Shown: positions 32,493 to 44,819, numbered from the stretch's first letter. The stretch: DNA of 64,000 nucleotides from Zizania palustris (GCA_019279435.1 JAAALK010000286.1:24695931-24759930); one strand, 5' to 3'. Numbers and translations are program-made. The notes: generated by a model not told the origin, from the letters alone.

Positions 32493-33630
32493 ATCTCCCC
32501 CTTGATGAGTGCATTGACAACCAAATTCAAGTTCAAGAAAATTTGAAAAATTTCAGCACACAAGTGACCATAAAAACTCAGAAACGAGCCAAATCATGTC
32601 ACTTGACAAAAGAATTTTCCTCCCCCTTTTTCAACAGAGTAAAAGGTAAAAGCCCCTTCGGCAAATCTTCCCTTTATAAGATAAAAACTCCCCCTGAGTT
32701 ATGTTACCCCTTGCTACAGAGAACTCAAACATTTCTCCCCCTTTGGCAATGCAAGCATGAAGGAGCATTCAAAAGATGCAAAGCTTCGAGACGGGCAGAA
32801 TTGCAAAGACATATAAAGCAAAAATATGCCAACATTAATACCAATTTTACATGTGCTCAGCTCAATTTAAAATTCTCTAAATGCATGATGACAGCATGTG
32901 ATTTTATCATTTTGAAATAAAAACATCACCACTCAATCAAGGTAACTAGACAAGTAAAAGCAGGGACTACGCAAGCTAGTCAATTTCTACTCTAGACAGA
33001 CAAGTTCAGTTCAAGTGGAGTTGTGAAAGCAATCTTGATAATCAATGAATTTGTTGTTCTTTTCATAATGCCAGTGGTTATTTGTTTGTCTACCTTGTAC
33101 TTTCCAATGAAGCCAAGCCTAGGCATGAAAGCCATCAGAAGCTTAAGGCGCTGATTTTGGCATACACTACACTATCCCAGTTCAGACCAATGTGCAATGG
33201 TAAGCAGTCTAGAATAGGGTAGTGCGACAAACAAACCCACCTGGATCTTTTTGCTTTGAAGCATGCAAATCATGGATTTTTGGAATTTGAATTAAGTGAA
33301 CAAATTTTTTAGCATTTTATGAATATCCATGAGTAAGTAACACAATTGTTCAAGTTGCAATGTTTAGCATCCAGAGAAAAGGAGTCTTGCTATCAAGCAG
33401 ATAAAAGATAGCTAAAACAGTCCTGCCTAAACATGCTAGATTCAAGACTAAGCAGTGAGCATGATTTTATTTTGGAAAAAGAAAATCATGCACAAAATGT
33501 TCCAGACATATTAAATAGAGCTGAGCTGACATGATTTCATGAATTGAAATCAGGCATATAAGTGCAAAAGATGTAAATGCAATTTCACACACAATGAGCA
33601 TATGCATAACAATCAAAATCTGCTCCCCCT
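32493..33630 (-). other. SIRE2 3' untranslated region with polypurine tracts
   Basis: On the minus strand this matches 54490-55623 of SIRE3. Complementary purine tracts include GGGGGAGAT (32493-32501) next to the LTR, several GGGGGAG runs near 32620-32740, and GAGGGGGAG near 33625 after pol. No gene is supported, although short frames exist. Confidence 0.8.
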
Positions 33631-35190
33631 CACAAAATGCCATAAGGGTGACAAACACCAAGTTCCCCACGCAAGTAGGAAAAACGAGAAGCATCGAGGG
33701 GTTTGGTGAAAATATCGGCTAGATGGTGTTGGGTATCAACATATTGAAGTTCAATATCACCCTTCTCATTATGATCTCAGAGAAAATGATATCGCACATC
33801 AATGTGTTTGGTTCTGGAATGCTGAACCGGGTTGTTTGCAATACAAATAGCACTAGTGTTATCACAGAAAAGTGGAACACTCTTATAATCTAACCCAAAA
33901 TCCCGCAAAGTGGAAACCATCCACAAATCTAAGAGCAACAGCTAGCTGCAGCAACATATTCGGCCTCAACCGTCGATTGTGCAACACTAGACTGTTTGCG
34001 GGAAGACCAGCAAACCAGTGAAGTACCAGAAAAAGACAAGTACCAGAGGTACTTTTCCTATCAATTCTACACCCAGCAAAGTCCGCATCGGAATAACCTC
34101 GAAGACACAAAGAGGAAGACACAGAATACCAAATGCCAAATTCAAGGGTATGTTTGAGATACCTAAGAATGCGCTTTACCGCTTGGTGGTGCGAAGCTCG
34201 TGGTGAAGCCTGAAAACGAGCGCACAGACACACTGCAAAGTGTATGTTTGGCCTCGTAGCAGTCAAGTAGAGGAGGGAGCCGATCATGCTTCGAAACTCC
34301 TTCTGATCTACGGCTTCTCCATCCCCGTCAGGATCCTATGCTACAGATGTAGCCATTGGAGTGGCAAGGGGCTTCGCATCAGCCATGTGGAACTTCTTGA
34401 GCAGGTCTTTGGTGTACTTCGTCTGGTGGACAAAAGTATCTTGTTTGATTTGCTTGATTTGCAAACCAAGGAAAAAAGTGAGTTCGCCCATCATGGACAT
34501 CTCGAACTCCCTGCTCATGGCATCTGCAAACTCGGCAACCAAAGCATGAGAAGAGCCACAAAAGATGATATCATCCACATAAATCTGGACTAGGAGGAAA
34601 TCTTTGCCATGCTTGAGAGTGAACAGGGTTTTATCAACAGATCCCATCAAATACCCCCACTCAAGCAGAAAAGACTTAAGTCTGTCATACCATGCCCGAG
34701 GGGCCTGCTTGAGTCCATAAAGAGCCTTATGAAGTTTAAGGACTTTATGTGGGTATTTGGGGTTTTCAAAGCCAGGGGGTTGTTTTACATAAACATCTTC
34801 GCCTATGAAGCCATTAAGAAAAGCACTTTTGACATCCATTTGATAGAGTTTGAAACCACGGGTTGCCGCAAATGCATATAAAATCCTAATGGCCTCAAGA
34901 CGAGCAACAGGTGCAAAGGTTTCAGTAAAATCAATCCCTTCTAATTGAGAATAACACTGATCTACCAGTCTAGCCTTGTTTCTAACTACAGTCCCATCCT
35001 CCCCTTGTTTGTTTTTGAAAATCTATTTTGTTCCAATGAAATGAACATTTGGTGGAGGATCAACTAAAGTCCAGACTTGGTTTCTCTCAAAATTTTCAAG
35101 TTCTTCATGCATGTCATTGATCCAACTAGAATCAGAAAGTGCATGACTAACATCTAAGGGCTCGAAAGAAGCAACAAAAGCAACAAAAAC
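33631..35190 (-). pseudogene. SIRE2 reverse transcriptase and RNase H
   Basis: Copia pol on the minus strand. From about 35150 it reads the start of RT (SWINDMHEELENFE region), then MDVKSAFLNGFIGEDVYVKQ, KALYGLKQAPRAWYDRL, LVQIYVDDIIFCGSS (catalytic VDD) and MMGELTFFLGLQ. It continues in MIGSLLYLTATRPNIHFAV, GYSDADFAGCRIDRKSTSGT and the RNase H tail. Frames change near 34300 and near 34030, and a TAG falls in the RNase H, so it is dead. The RNase H Asp pair that SIRE3 lost is kept here. Confidence 0.88.
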
Positions 35191-36703
35191 ATCTCCGCCG
35201 GGACCGCCTCGGGTGCAGGCAAGTTGGGAGTAGGAGAGTCTGATTCCACTTGCACGACAACGGGCGCAGGGGGAACAGTTGGAGTCACGCTTACTACCTC
35301 CCTGACGGAGGTGCTAGGGGGGACCTCACCTATGTCTTCGTCGTCCAGGAGGTAGGCCTCGAAAGCCGCCGCTGTCTGGCCGTCAGAGTCCTCTACCTCT
35401 TCGGAGGCTGAGCTTTGCGCGCCTGGCGACGAAGCAGACGAGGCAGGTGCCAACCGCGAAGGGTGCTTCGCTACCTTCTTCTTCCGGAGCGGCTGCTTCC
35501 CAGCCTTCTTGGAGGGCTCGGCAGCGGCTTTCCTTTTGCGAACAACCGCTCCGGTCGGGGCGAAGTCAGGAAGATTCGGGGGCTCCATTCCAAGAGCTCT
35601 CCACACCATGTTGGATCGCTCCCAGCTCCCCACCAGCTCTAACCTTCTTTGCCTCTCGGCTACAGAAGGGGCTCCGAGAATCCGTTAGGTGGCCTGAACT
35701 ATGTCTTCCGGAGCCAATGCTAGAGGCGCCGCTGAAAGAAAAAGGTATGAAAGTATGAGTATAATTGATTTCTTCATCTAATATGATGCTGCAGGGAGTA
35801 AAGTTTACCTAAGTTTCGGAGGTCCCCCTCCGAGGCCTGTGGGAACACGATCGGCCAATTGGCTTCGAGGGGAGGGATCCGAAGGGCGACGAACTCCTCG
35901 GCCAGGTCGCGCATGCTCATGCGACGAGCCACCAAAGTGAGCAGCCCTAGCCTCGTCGAGAGCAGGCTAAGGTTCGGAAAGATGTCCGTCTCCTTCCGGA
36001 ACCAGATCTCCTGGAGAGAACCAGCGAGGGGGGAGTCCTCTCCGACTTCGGCGTAAAACAACCGAAGTATCCAGTTTGTGTACCACCTGTCGTTTATAGC
36101 TTTTGCAGGGAAGTGGAGGGCATGCTCCTTCCGTAGCTGGAAATTGACGCTGCCGAAGGCTATCGTCACCTTAGAGTCCCCAGGCCCGTCTTGTGGCTTC
36201 GGTTGGCATATGGCTTCGTGGGTCACGGCGAAGATCTCAGAGCGTCCTTCGCATCCCTCTGCCCGGAGCACCCATTCGAAGATGGCTAAGCGGGCGATAG
36301 CGTTGGGGGACAGCTGAGGCAGAGTTATGTGGAACAAGTCCAGTACCTCCACCAAGAAGTCCACTGCCGGCAGCCCCAAGCCTGCTTCGAAGAACGCTTT
36401 GAAGACCACCACTTCTCCGCTTCGAGGCCTTGGGGTTGATTCTGAGCCAGGGACCCGAGTCCTCAGCCCAGCGCCCAGCTTTCCGTCTACGGCCTCTTCT
36501 ATAGATTCGGCGGTGCTCATGGATTGGCCGATGATGAAGCTCTGGGAAATCTTCTTCTTGGAGGGCGGACGGAGTGCTCAAGGATTCTTGGGCCAGGCAC
36601 CGCTTGGAGTCCCCGCCATTGCCGCTGCTGCCGATGTAGCCCACGCCTGCCTCTGCGCCATGGTGTTGGCCGCTGCCGGAGTAGTGTGGCTAGTTCTCGC
36701 CAT
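35191..36703 (-). pseudogene. Second copy of the Tat1 antisense gene, N-terminal part
   Basis: Copy of exon 1 and most of exon 2. Exon 1 starts with ATG at 36703, but a TGA (expected Trp in NPWALRPP) lies near 36577; the frame reopens at MSTAESIEE (36520). The intron and its GT-AG sites are kept near 35800-35730. In exon 2 the frame GMEPPNLPDFAPTGAVVRKRK is intact, whereas the left copy has a 1-bp deletion there; thus each copy carries its own defect. It is cut at 35191, after which minus-strand reading runs into SIRE2. Confidence 0.85.
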
Positions 36704-36796
36704 CGCGCTCGAGTGCTCAAGAGTTTGGAAGATTGGGGGAAAGGTGAATCGCAGGTGATGAATGCGGTAAAAAATTTCGGTTAACCCTTGTCTTTT

Positions 36797-36807
36797 CCTT
36801 TTATAAC
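36797..36807 (-). promoter_or_regulatory. TATA box upstream of the antisense gene, right copy
   Basis: Duplicate of the GTTATAAAAGG site at 25410-25420, about 95-105 bases before the ATG at 36703. Confidence 0.55.
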
Positions 36808-37196
36808 CGTGTGTCCAGTACTACTCTTCGATTGGTTTCACACTGCAGGTTCGATTTCCGTCACCGACAAGTGGGTCCGGTAATTGGAATGGCGTACAAC
36901 CGCTGTAAAAATCGACCATTACCTTTTTTGCAGAGTGTAACGGCTACTTGTGCTGTAACGGCTACATTTAACGGCGCTCCACGACATTCGCACTTCGAGA
37001 CCATTCTCTTCCCAACGTGCGTTCCTACTGCATCAAGAACCCGAAGGGGGGGTTCGAACGCGTTGGGCTCGAAGTCCTCAGCTAAGTCACAGCATGCCCA
37101 AAACCTCTTTAAGCCTCAGAAAATAGAAATGTTCCTTCTGTATACTGCCTTCTTTCTAAACAGGTCAACTACAGAGAGGCGTATTCGAGGGGCTAC

Positions 37197-37691
37197 TGTT
37201 GGGGGAAATTACTCCATTTCCAGGACTTAAAGATTAATCCTTCAAAGGTTGATGAGGACTCCGAAGCTGGTGAACTGTTGTTCAAAGCGTGCGTCGTCAC
37301 GCCGAAGGGTGCAACGATGCGGAGCCCTGGAGAACCCTCCGAATGGAAGATGGAGGCCTCGAAGCCAAAGGACATGATTGATTGGATGTCTAGCTTATCC
37401 ATCTACCTTGTAGTACTTTACCGTATATAACCTTGTTTACGGTACCGAATAGTTTCCACTATGTCGGTTGTAATCTAGGGGTAAATAGGTCTTTTCCTTA
37501 TGCTTTTTCCCCTATAAATACCCCCCTTTGTACCTTGTAAAAGGCATTGGGAACAAGTTGTTCATTCACACTCATTCGGACCACTTGAGTTATTATCCTT
37601 TTCGGAGGCTCAAGGTAGTCCTAAAGCACAAACTCCCTGTTTGTCCGTTCTTGATCTCAGAGAACCTGTTGGCGTAACATTTGCGCCAACA
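37197..37691 (+). repeat. Tat1 3' LTR, right copy
   Basis: 495 bp, TGTTGGGGG to GCGCCAACA, followed by AGTAC. TATA box is at 37512-37521. It is part of the duplication, not a separate insertion: flanks on both sides match 25813-26307. Confidence 0.95.
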
Positions 37692-37696
37692 AGTAC

Positions 37697-37974
37697 TTTT
37701 GTACTCATACCCGTTGGACAAACACTTCAGAGGCTGCGTACTACGAGGAGGATGGTCTAGAGTAGCGACCTAGTCAAGAAAATGATCTTGAAGAAGGCGT
37801 TCGTCATGCAATTCTACTTTTATTATTGTTTTTATTAAACTCTGATGTAATAAATATGGTCTGTGTACCATGAATACTTGTCGTATGTACGATTGTCGCA
37901 TGATGAACCTCTTGTATTATTGTTTTTTTATGAAATTCAATAATGTTCCGATTTCGATAAATCGGGGCGCCACA
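37697..37974 (+). repeat. End of Tk1 3' LTR, right copy
   Basis: Duplicate of 26313-26590, again ending GGGGCGCCACA with GTAAT after it. Confidence 0.93.
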
Positions 37975-37979
37975 GTAAT

Positions 37980-38781
37980 CGCCCGGCGTCCATTTGAGGA
38001 GGGGTCCATGGCGGCTAGGGGATTTCGCTAGGGTTTTCACGGTAGGCGGGATTTGGGGGTGACGACATGATGGGGAAGATGGATCTGACGAGAGGGGTCC
38101 GCCGGTCAGTGGGTGCAAGTGCGGGCGCAGGTGAGGCATACGATGACGAAATGTGGGATCCACCAGATATCGAGAGGGGACGGGGCACGAGTGTGGGAGA
38201 GGTGGCTGATAGGTGGTGGCCAAGGCAGGGCGCAGGTGTGCGCGGGAGAGAGGAGGCGGCGTCGACATGTGGGTCCTGCATGTCAGTGAGGTCGGGGTGG
38301 ATTGGTCTGGGCTGGAGAGAGAAACAAGCGAGGAGGCCCAGTAGTATTTAAAATTGTTTTTCTGATAAAAATAATTCTAGAAATTCACTTATAAAATATG
38401 AGCCTTCAGCAAAGGTTATAAAAATTTGTAAAAACTCTCAAAAGTATGTTTTGGCCTTATGAATCTAACATAATTTTCTCAGCTCAAAATTTGAATTATT
38501 TCTTCCTGTTTTCATTTATTTGGACATTTTCAGTTTATCCAAAAATCACAAATAATCCCTTTCTTGAGGAAATAAATTTGCTGAAATTTTTTTATTTGGA
38601 GGCCTCTTTTGGTTCAAACCTAATTAATTTATTTCAATTCAATAAAACTTTTTATTACTTTATTTTATTTTTCCCTGAGGTTTTCCAATTAATCCCACCA
38701 TTTTATTATCCAAGCTAATTTATTCATTTCAAAATTATATTTTCTCCAACTTATTTAATTTAGAAAATTTAGGGTGTTACA
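37980..38781 (-). mobile_element. Minus-strand solo LTR, right copy
   Basis: Duplicate of 26596-27397; the LTR start TGTAACACCC lies at 38781 on the minus strand. Two 1-bp indels compensate, so the length is unchanged. Confidence 0.7.
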
Positions 38782-39945
38782 AATCTAACTACCTTAACAA
38801 GAATCTCACCAAGAGATGTGTATGTCAAGCAACCCCCTGGCTTTGAACATCCCAAGTACCCCTATAGAGTCTTTAAACTTCACAAAACTTTATATGGGCT
38901 CATGCAAGCTCCTAGGGCTTGGTAGGACTGCCTTATGAACTTCTTGGTTGAGCACGGGTGCAAAATGGGCTTTGTTGATAAGACCTTGTTCACTCTCATG
39001 CATGGCAAAGACTTTTTACTTGCTCAGATTTATGTTGATGACATAATCTTTGGTGGTTCATCTCATACTCTTGTGACCGAGTTTGCTGAATCTATGAACA
39101 GGGAATTCGAAATGTCGATGATGGGCGAGCTGACCTTCTTCCTTGGTTTGCAAATCAATCAAAGCAAACAAGGAACTTTTGTACATTAGACAGATGCAAA
39201 ACCACTTTCTACCCTAATGGGTACTTCAGTTGCGCTACATCCAGATGAAGATAGAGAAGAAGTGGACCAGAAAGAGTTTCAGAGCATGATCGGCTCCCTT
39301 CTCTACTTGACAGCTATGAGGTCAGACATACACTTTGCAGTATGTCTATGCTCTCGTTATTAGGCTTCTCTAATGGCTTCACCTCGTCAAGCTGTCAAGC
39401 GCATTCTAAGGTATCTCAAGCACACTCTTGAATTTGGCATTTGGTACTCTGCATCATCTTCATTATGCTTGAGAGGTTTTTCTGATGCTGATTTTGCTTG
39501 ATATTGTATTGATCGAAAGAGTACATCTGGGACATGTCATTTTCTGGGTTCTTCTCTTGTGTGTTGGTCTTCTCGCAAATAGTCTAGCGTTGCACAGTAT
39601 ACAACCAAGGCTGAATATGTAGCTGCCAATAGCTGTTGCGCACATATTTTGTGGATGGTTTCTACTTTGCGGTATTTTGGGTTGGATTTTAAGGGTGTTC
39701 CACTATTTTTTGATAACACGAGTGCAATCATCTTAGCAAACAACCTAGTACAGCATTCTAGGACCAAACACATTGACATTGGTTATCATTTCTTAAGAGA
39801 TCACAATGAGAAGGGTGATATCGATTTGCGCTTTGTTGATACCCAGAACCAGCTTGTAGATATTTTTACCAAGCCTCTCGATGCTTCACCCTTTGCATTT
39901 TTAGAGGAGAGCTTGACATTTATCATCCTTATGGCATCATGTTAG
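38782..39945 (+). pseudogene. SIRE1 RT and RNase H, right copy
   Basis: Duplicate of 27398-28561 with the same stops (Tyr to TAG after APRAW, Gln to TAG codons), which shows the damage came before the duplication. It differs by a few bases; for example, the RNase H region has GFSDADFA here against CFSDADFA on the left, and the end carries a TAG before the GGGGGAG tract. Confidence 0.88.
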
Positions 39946-40924
39946 GGGGAGTTGTGTAGCATTACATAAGCTTCTGTAATATGATTAATTGCTTTTACAA
40001 GTACATGCTTTATTATGCCTTTACAATACTGTCTTGTACTACTGTTGATTATGCTTGGCTTGAATGCATCTAATACCTGACTTGAGCATGTCTTTTGTTT
40101 GCGAAACCTTGGAAATGGTCACTACTTAGTTTGGAAACTAGCATGAATAGGTTAGAGTTCATTTGCTATCTTTTACATACCCGATAGGTAGGTCCTTTTT
40201 CACTTGGATGCTAATACACAACTTGATTATATTATGCTGAAAATTAAAGTGTATACCATAGCACTTTGTTCTAGACTGCATACCATAGCACTTTGGTATG
40301 AACTGTGACATTGAAGTGTATACCAAGACCATTGTTTTAAGCTTCTGATAGTATCAGCCTAGGCTTAGCTTGGTCGGTTAGCATAAGATTGACTTGCAAA
40401 TAACCCCTGACACATAAATGAAAATTAAAAAGTTTAAATCCTTTGCATATCAAGTTTGCTGAAGCTCCTTGTCGTGGGATATGCTTATCTAGTTAGTATT
40501 TGATTAGGTTTTGCATCTCTTACCTTGCCATGTCTAGTATGTTAGTCTGAGTAGTGAGGTTTTTATTTGCTAAAATTTGAAAATGCTTGCTCATGCTGTT
40601 ACATAGATTGCATACATCTGAGATTTGTACTTTAATTGGACTTAATCATATTCCAGAAGCATTGCATTTACACTTTATCCTCACATCTCATGTTGCTATC
40701 TTGAGGTCTGCATTGCCAAAGGGGGAGAGTTCATGTGATTTAGTGATTTTCCTCGCTCACATGATTGCTTTTAAGTTTGAGTTTTGTTTTTTTGCTCTAC
40801 CATCAATTTTTATCAAGTGACATGCTTTTTTCTCTATCTAGAGCTTTCAAGGTTACTTGTGTGCTGAATTTGTTTTTAATTCATTTTATCTTGGAGTTGT
40901 CAATGCACTCATTATGGGGGAGAT
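39946..40924 (+). other. SIRE1 3' untranslated region, right copy
   Basis: Duplicate of 28562-29540, non-coding, with the same purine tracts; nothing else seen. Confidence 0.75.
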
Positions 40925-41575
40925 TGAGAAACCAAGTGAGGCTTTCATGGTGGTTCTAGTGTTATGATGAGTGATTGACGAAGTTGGCTATAGTGATTGT
41001 TGGTTGTCTGTGTATGGGTTGCATGGAGGTGTGCGTTTTGCTTGTCTCGTGTGTGTAGGGTTAAGATCCTTGTCAACTCTTTATGGTGAATGATAAGGGT
41101 TAGATAGGGAGTCTAATACCAGATGGTCGAGGATGCTAGTTGAAGTTGAAGGTGACCTCAGGCGTACGCATGGAGACGAAACGAGACATGGGAGAATTGT
41201 TAATTAAGACGAAGTGTTGATCAAGTAAGCGAAAGGGAAGCCAGTGCAAGTGACAAGGTGGCTAGAGGGATTGAGAGCGGGAGAAACTTGCTGGTAGTCG
41301 AGTTCGCGGACTGACGACACATGTCGAAGATCTGGGAGGCTTTGTCGGTTTTTGCTAAAAAACGTCTTTATCTCAAAATATTTTTAATTCCAATAAATTG
41401 GAGTTAATTTTTCGTTTAGTAACTTAGATTAAGTGTAATATTTTAGTATTTTTTGGAATTTTCAAATTCTGAAAATATATTAAATGAATAGAGTCAATGT
41501 TGTAATAAATTAGAGTAAACATTAATGTATTTTTAGAATTTGTAATTCTAAAAATACATTATGGCATTTTGGTAA
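40925..41575 (+). repeat. SIRE1 3' LTR proximal part, right copy
   Basis: Duplicate of 29541-30191; ends with GGTAA at the SIRE2 insertion point. Confidence 0.85.
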
Positions 41576-41895
41576 TGTAGGACCGAAAACGGCGACCAGA
41601 GGGGGGGGGTGAATGGGAGTTTTTAAAATTTTAGACTAAAAATAGCCTTCTGTTTTCATTCTGTCTTCTGCGGAACAAGCTTCGAACACACCCTTCGAAG
41701 TTCTGGTTCGGAGGTATTTTACAGCTCCGAACACAGGCTTCGCAAGGAGCAAAAGTTCGAAGCAAAGAAGACTTCGCTCCACCTACAACCCCGAAAATTC
41801 AGCTCTGCTAAGTCAGTGTAGGCTCCGCACACAGGGTGCCTTCGAGCAGGCTTCGCACTTCACCCTTCGCAAGAGCGGACTTTCCTCTGAGGACT
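41576..41895 (-). mobile_element. SIRE2 LTR end, right copy, truncated
   Basis: Only the last 320 bases of the SIRE2 LTR remain (TGTAGGACCG at the left edge, minus strand). The rest of SIRE2 is gone, and sequence after GAGGACT is unrelated to the left copy. Confidence 0.87.
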
Positions 41896-43496
41896 ATTCA
41901 TCGTATTGGATTTTTGTGGACTATTCATTTTCTCGGCCGTACTGTTCTTCGATCAGGCTTCTGGTTCCTCATCTGAAACTTGCGGCGCCACTAATCTGTA
42001 TTGTTTATCTGATCTTGTGTTTTCATTTTGATCTAGATTCTTGGTGACTTCTCTTGGTTGTTCATCAAGTTTGGGAAAAGATATTCCAGAGCAGTAGCTA
42101 ATTTTCCTTGGTTCTTCGATTTCTGCTATCCTGCTGGTTGATCGTTGGATGATGAACATGGTCTAGCAATAGAGTTCTTGAGTGCTGCCATATCTCATCC
42201 AAAGGGTTCTTTGCCGAGTTTCTTTAAGTCCAATTTGCTTGGTAATCTTCAACTGAAGTTAATTAACTGGTTAAAGCTGGTTTACTGCTCAGTTTCAACA
42301 AACAAGGTTGGAATTCAGTTTGTTGTATTAGGACTATACTCGGTGGTTCTTAACAGTGCAAGTAATTTTGGATGCCATTTCAATGTGTAAAAGCCAGAAA
42401 ATTTAGATGGCATATATGTGTTGATTTGACTGAAATGAAAATGTTTGATCATGATTTCACTGCAAATCTTATGTTCTTGAGCCTATTCTGATGTTTCTAT
42501 GAACTAAAGTACTAAAGTGCAGAAGATTCAAACCTGTTCTATTCAAAGAATAAAAAAAACACAGTCTTGATTACTTTGTACTTTTGGTCTGATTTTTGAG
42601 GTGAAATAGATACTCTATTCTGGACTATCTTCAACTTCATGCATCCATTAAACTTCAAGTACTGTTTGAATCAGTTCATCTTTGAATGAATATAGTGCAT
42701 CACTAGAATTGATCAGTTCTAGTTCATCACTTTTATAGTCTAGACTAGAACTAAGTTAATTTTTGATGCTCTAATCTTGTGATCTAATTTGAACTCTTGA
42801 GTCATCTACACTGGTTGTCTTTGGGCTGTAGTATCCTGTTTGCTCTGAAAATATTTCACTGGTTTTCAGTTCAGTCAGAATACTCAAAACTGCTAAATGA
42901 TGGATGGTCTGAATTCTTTTACTTGAAGTAATTCTGTTCTTCTGAATGAGTAGATGCTGTTAGGTGTTTAGTTGTGATCAGATACTTGCAAAGTGAACAT
43001 AACTCAAAGCTGCAATACTGAAGCATATTTGGTTTTTGAATAGTTCTTTTTAGATCTAAACTTTCATTTGAAGATTCATTTTTATAGCTGATTAAACTGA
43101 TTGTTCAAGATATTGGGCTTGTTGTGATTTGTGTATACTCAAATATACATGACAAGAACTTGATTCAAACTAACAAAATTCAGCTTCTGAGTGTTTTTCT
43201 CATTCTCTGAAACATATCGGAGTTCCAACGATCGACACCTTCCTGTCGGCCTTTAATTTGCCGAAATAGTAGCTGTATTTTGGAGTTTCAAATACCGACA
43301 ATACAGATCGGCCGTTCAATCTTTGATTTAGACAAAAATTTTGTTTGAGGTTGAATTCTGTTCTGGTTTTGTACAGTGAGTCACAAATTTGATTTTGTAA
43401 TGTTAGAGGAGCGTTGGAGTGTTCTGAACAGGCCATCATATTCGTGAGATTTATCGAGGCGCCTATTCACACCCTCTAGTCGCCATTCCGATCCCA
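41896..43496 (+). repeat. Probable distal part of the SIRE1 3' LTR
   Basis: T-rich DNA of 1.6 kb without a supported gene. It ends with GCCTATTCACACCCTCTAGTC and CGCCATTCCGATCCCA, the kind of end typical of sirevirus LTRs, so it is read as the rest of the SIRE1 LTR after the SIRE2 remnant. I could not align it to SIRE4 base by base; the missing middle was presumably deleted together with SIRE2. Confidence 0.5.
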
Positions 43497-43645
43497 AATA
43501 CACTGTGTAAGTCATAGCATGAGCATGCATGACTTGGCGGAGGAATTTATTGGGTTTTGGATTCCTCCTCTGATTGCCGCCTGGCCGATCAACTTCAAAG
43601 AGAACCTGGAGGGGGGACTTCAAGAAATTCCTTTGAGCTCCGTAG
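43497..43645 (+). pseudogene. Tat3 antisense-type gene, end of exon 1
   Basis: A short frame reads SHSMSMHDLAEEF, IPPLIAAWPINF and EGGLQEIPLSSV. It matches the end of exon 1 in Tat2 (LSMRDLAEEF...PPLMANWPITFEEDSEGGL) and Tat1. Upstream the exon is lost where the SIRE1 LTR ends. The exon ends GTAG at 43645, followed by GCAAGC. The homologous junctions in Tat1 and Tat2 are TTAG|GTAAAC and GCAG|GTAACT, so the donor here is GC in place of GT. Exon 2 lies at 62239. Confidence 0.78.
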
Positions 43646-43690
43646 GCAAGCTCTTCGCATATCCTGTATCAAGGTGTTTCACACACAAAT

Positions 43691-43695
43691 ATATC
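43691..43695. other. Target site duplication of LTR-D
   Basis: ATATC precedes the 5' LTR and recurs at 62228-62232 after the 3' LTR. The target is inside the intron of the Tat3 gene. Confidence 0.92.
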
Positions 43696-44817
43696 TGATG
43701 AGGACATCACTAGCTTGGATATAACAATGCTTATACTTTACAATAAACAACCCAAGGTTCATTCATTCTATATTAGATTTACATTTTACATCTTTGAGTT
43801 AAGGATGATACACCATGAGCTAGCTTTGTTTTCAATTACAGAAATTCTTTCATGGATTAAGCGACACGTTAAGAGCACATCAAGAGCATGGAACATCATG
43901 GAAGTTGATTGGGGACCAAGTCAAGGCCATGAAAACATAATATACAATTTTGGGACGTTATTTATGTGCTAAGAGAAAGTGGAGATTATCTTCTACATGT
44001 TTTCGACTTGAATTCGGACTGCATGGACAGTAACAAATTCAAACATGAACAACTTTTACATGGCAGCTCCGATTTGTATGATCGTGGACTTTTTGGAAAG
44101 CTTGAGACGTCCTATTTTAACGGATGCACTACACTTCCAGATTCAATCCGAGGAGATTGCAATAACCAAAACAATGTGTGTTACTCAGACTCGGACTTTA
44201 AGGAGAGCACGAGATTCACACATGCATATCTTTCACATGGAAGCTCTGATTTATATGATCTTGGACTTTTTGGAAAGCTGAGGATGTCTACATGGAAGAC
44301 AATATATTTATTCCACATAAACAATCCCGACCAAGGCTTAAGGATCTAAGTTTCTTTTTTCTAGTAATTCTGTTTGGAAATAATTAGTAGTTTCCATATG
44401 TAATAAGTTTCCATACTTTGGGGACGTCCCTAGGGCTATAAATACTCCTAGAGACTTCAGTTGTAATTTGGGTTTTGATTAGATAAAATTTTAGCCAATG
44501 CTACTTGTCCGTCTAAACCCGTGATCGGTTAGATTGCCGGTTTCACATTTCAGAACCCCAACTACCCTTTGTGCGTCTTTCATATCTAGCAATTCTAGTT
44601 GCTCCTTTATCTTGTTCTTGCTCATTCTTCGATTGCTTGCAGGAACAAGGTTGATCACCGATAAGATCAACAACCCTTGGAGTTGGTGTATCGATCGCTA
44701 AGGCGCAACATGAACGTCTCGTACGGTTGTAGTCGGGTCGTCAACGTCGTCTCCTTCCAATCGAAATTATCTCTATCAACTCACCGAAAGATCGGGCCAA
44801 CTAGAGTGTCCTCATCA
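43696..44817 (+). repeat. LTR-D 5' LTR with TATA box
   Basis: 1122 bp from TGATGAGGACATC to GTCCTCATCA. TATA box CTATAAATAC is at 44436-44445. It contains two related segments around GGACTTTTTGGAAAGCT (near 44089 and 44267). The 3' LTR lacks about 66 bp found here between about 43999 and 44067. Confidence 0.92.
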
Positions 44818-44819
44818 AG

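Larger units (their letters stand above)
30192..35190 (-). mobile_element. SIRE2, minus-strand Sirevirus-like copia, 5' truncated
   Basis: The same family as SIRE3, reversed and inserted in the SIRE1 LTR. The minus strand reads pol (35190 to about 33640), a 1.1-kb untranslated region, and a 2.3-kb 3' LTR ending at 30192. Everything before mid-pol (5' LTR, gag, protease, integrase) is missing. The break at 35190/35191 is the duplication junction. Confidence 0.88.
35191..41895. repeat. Right copy of the 6.7-kb direct duplication
   Basis: Matches 23805-30508 with an offset of 11386 at the left edge and 11387 at the right. In the 495-bp LTR I count 4 differences, all of them changes in the left copy relative to the Tat1 5' LTR. 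The left edge joins SIRE2 pol directly to Tat1; the right edge joins the SIRE2 LTR to a different T-rich sequence. Confidence 0.93.

Noticed and set aside
37197..37691. Third Tat1 LTR taken as a separate solo-LTR insertion
   Set aside because: Flanks for kilobases on both sides match 23805-30508, so it belongs to the segmental duplication.
41896..43496. Possible host gene intron or exon in T-rich DNA
   Set aside because: No coding frame longer than about 80 codons, no splice pattern, and the end matches the style of a sirevirus LTR end.
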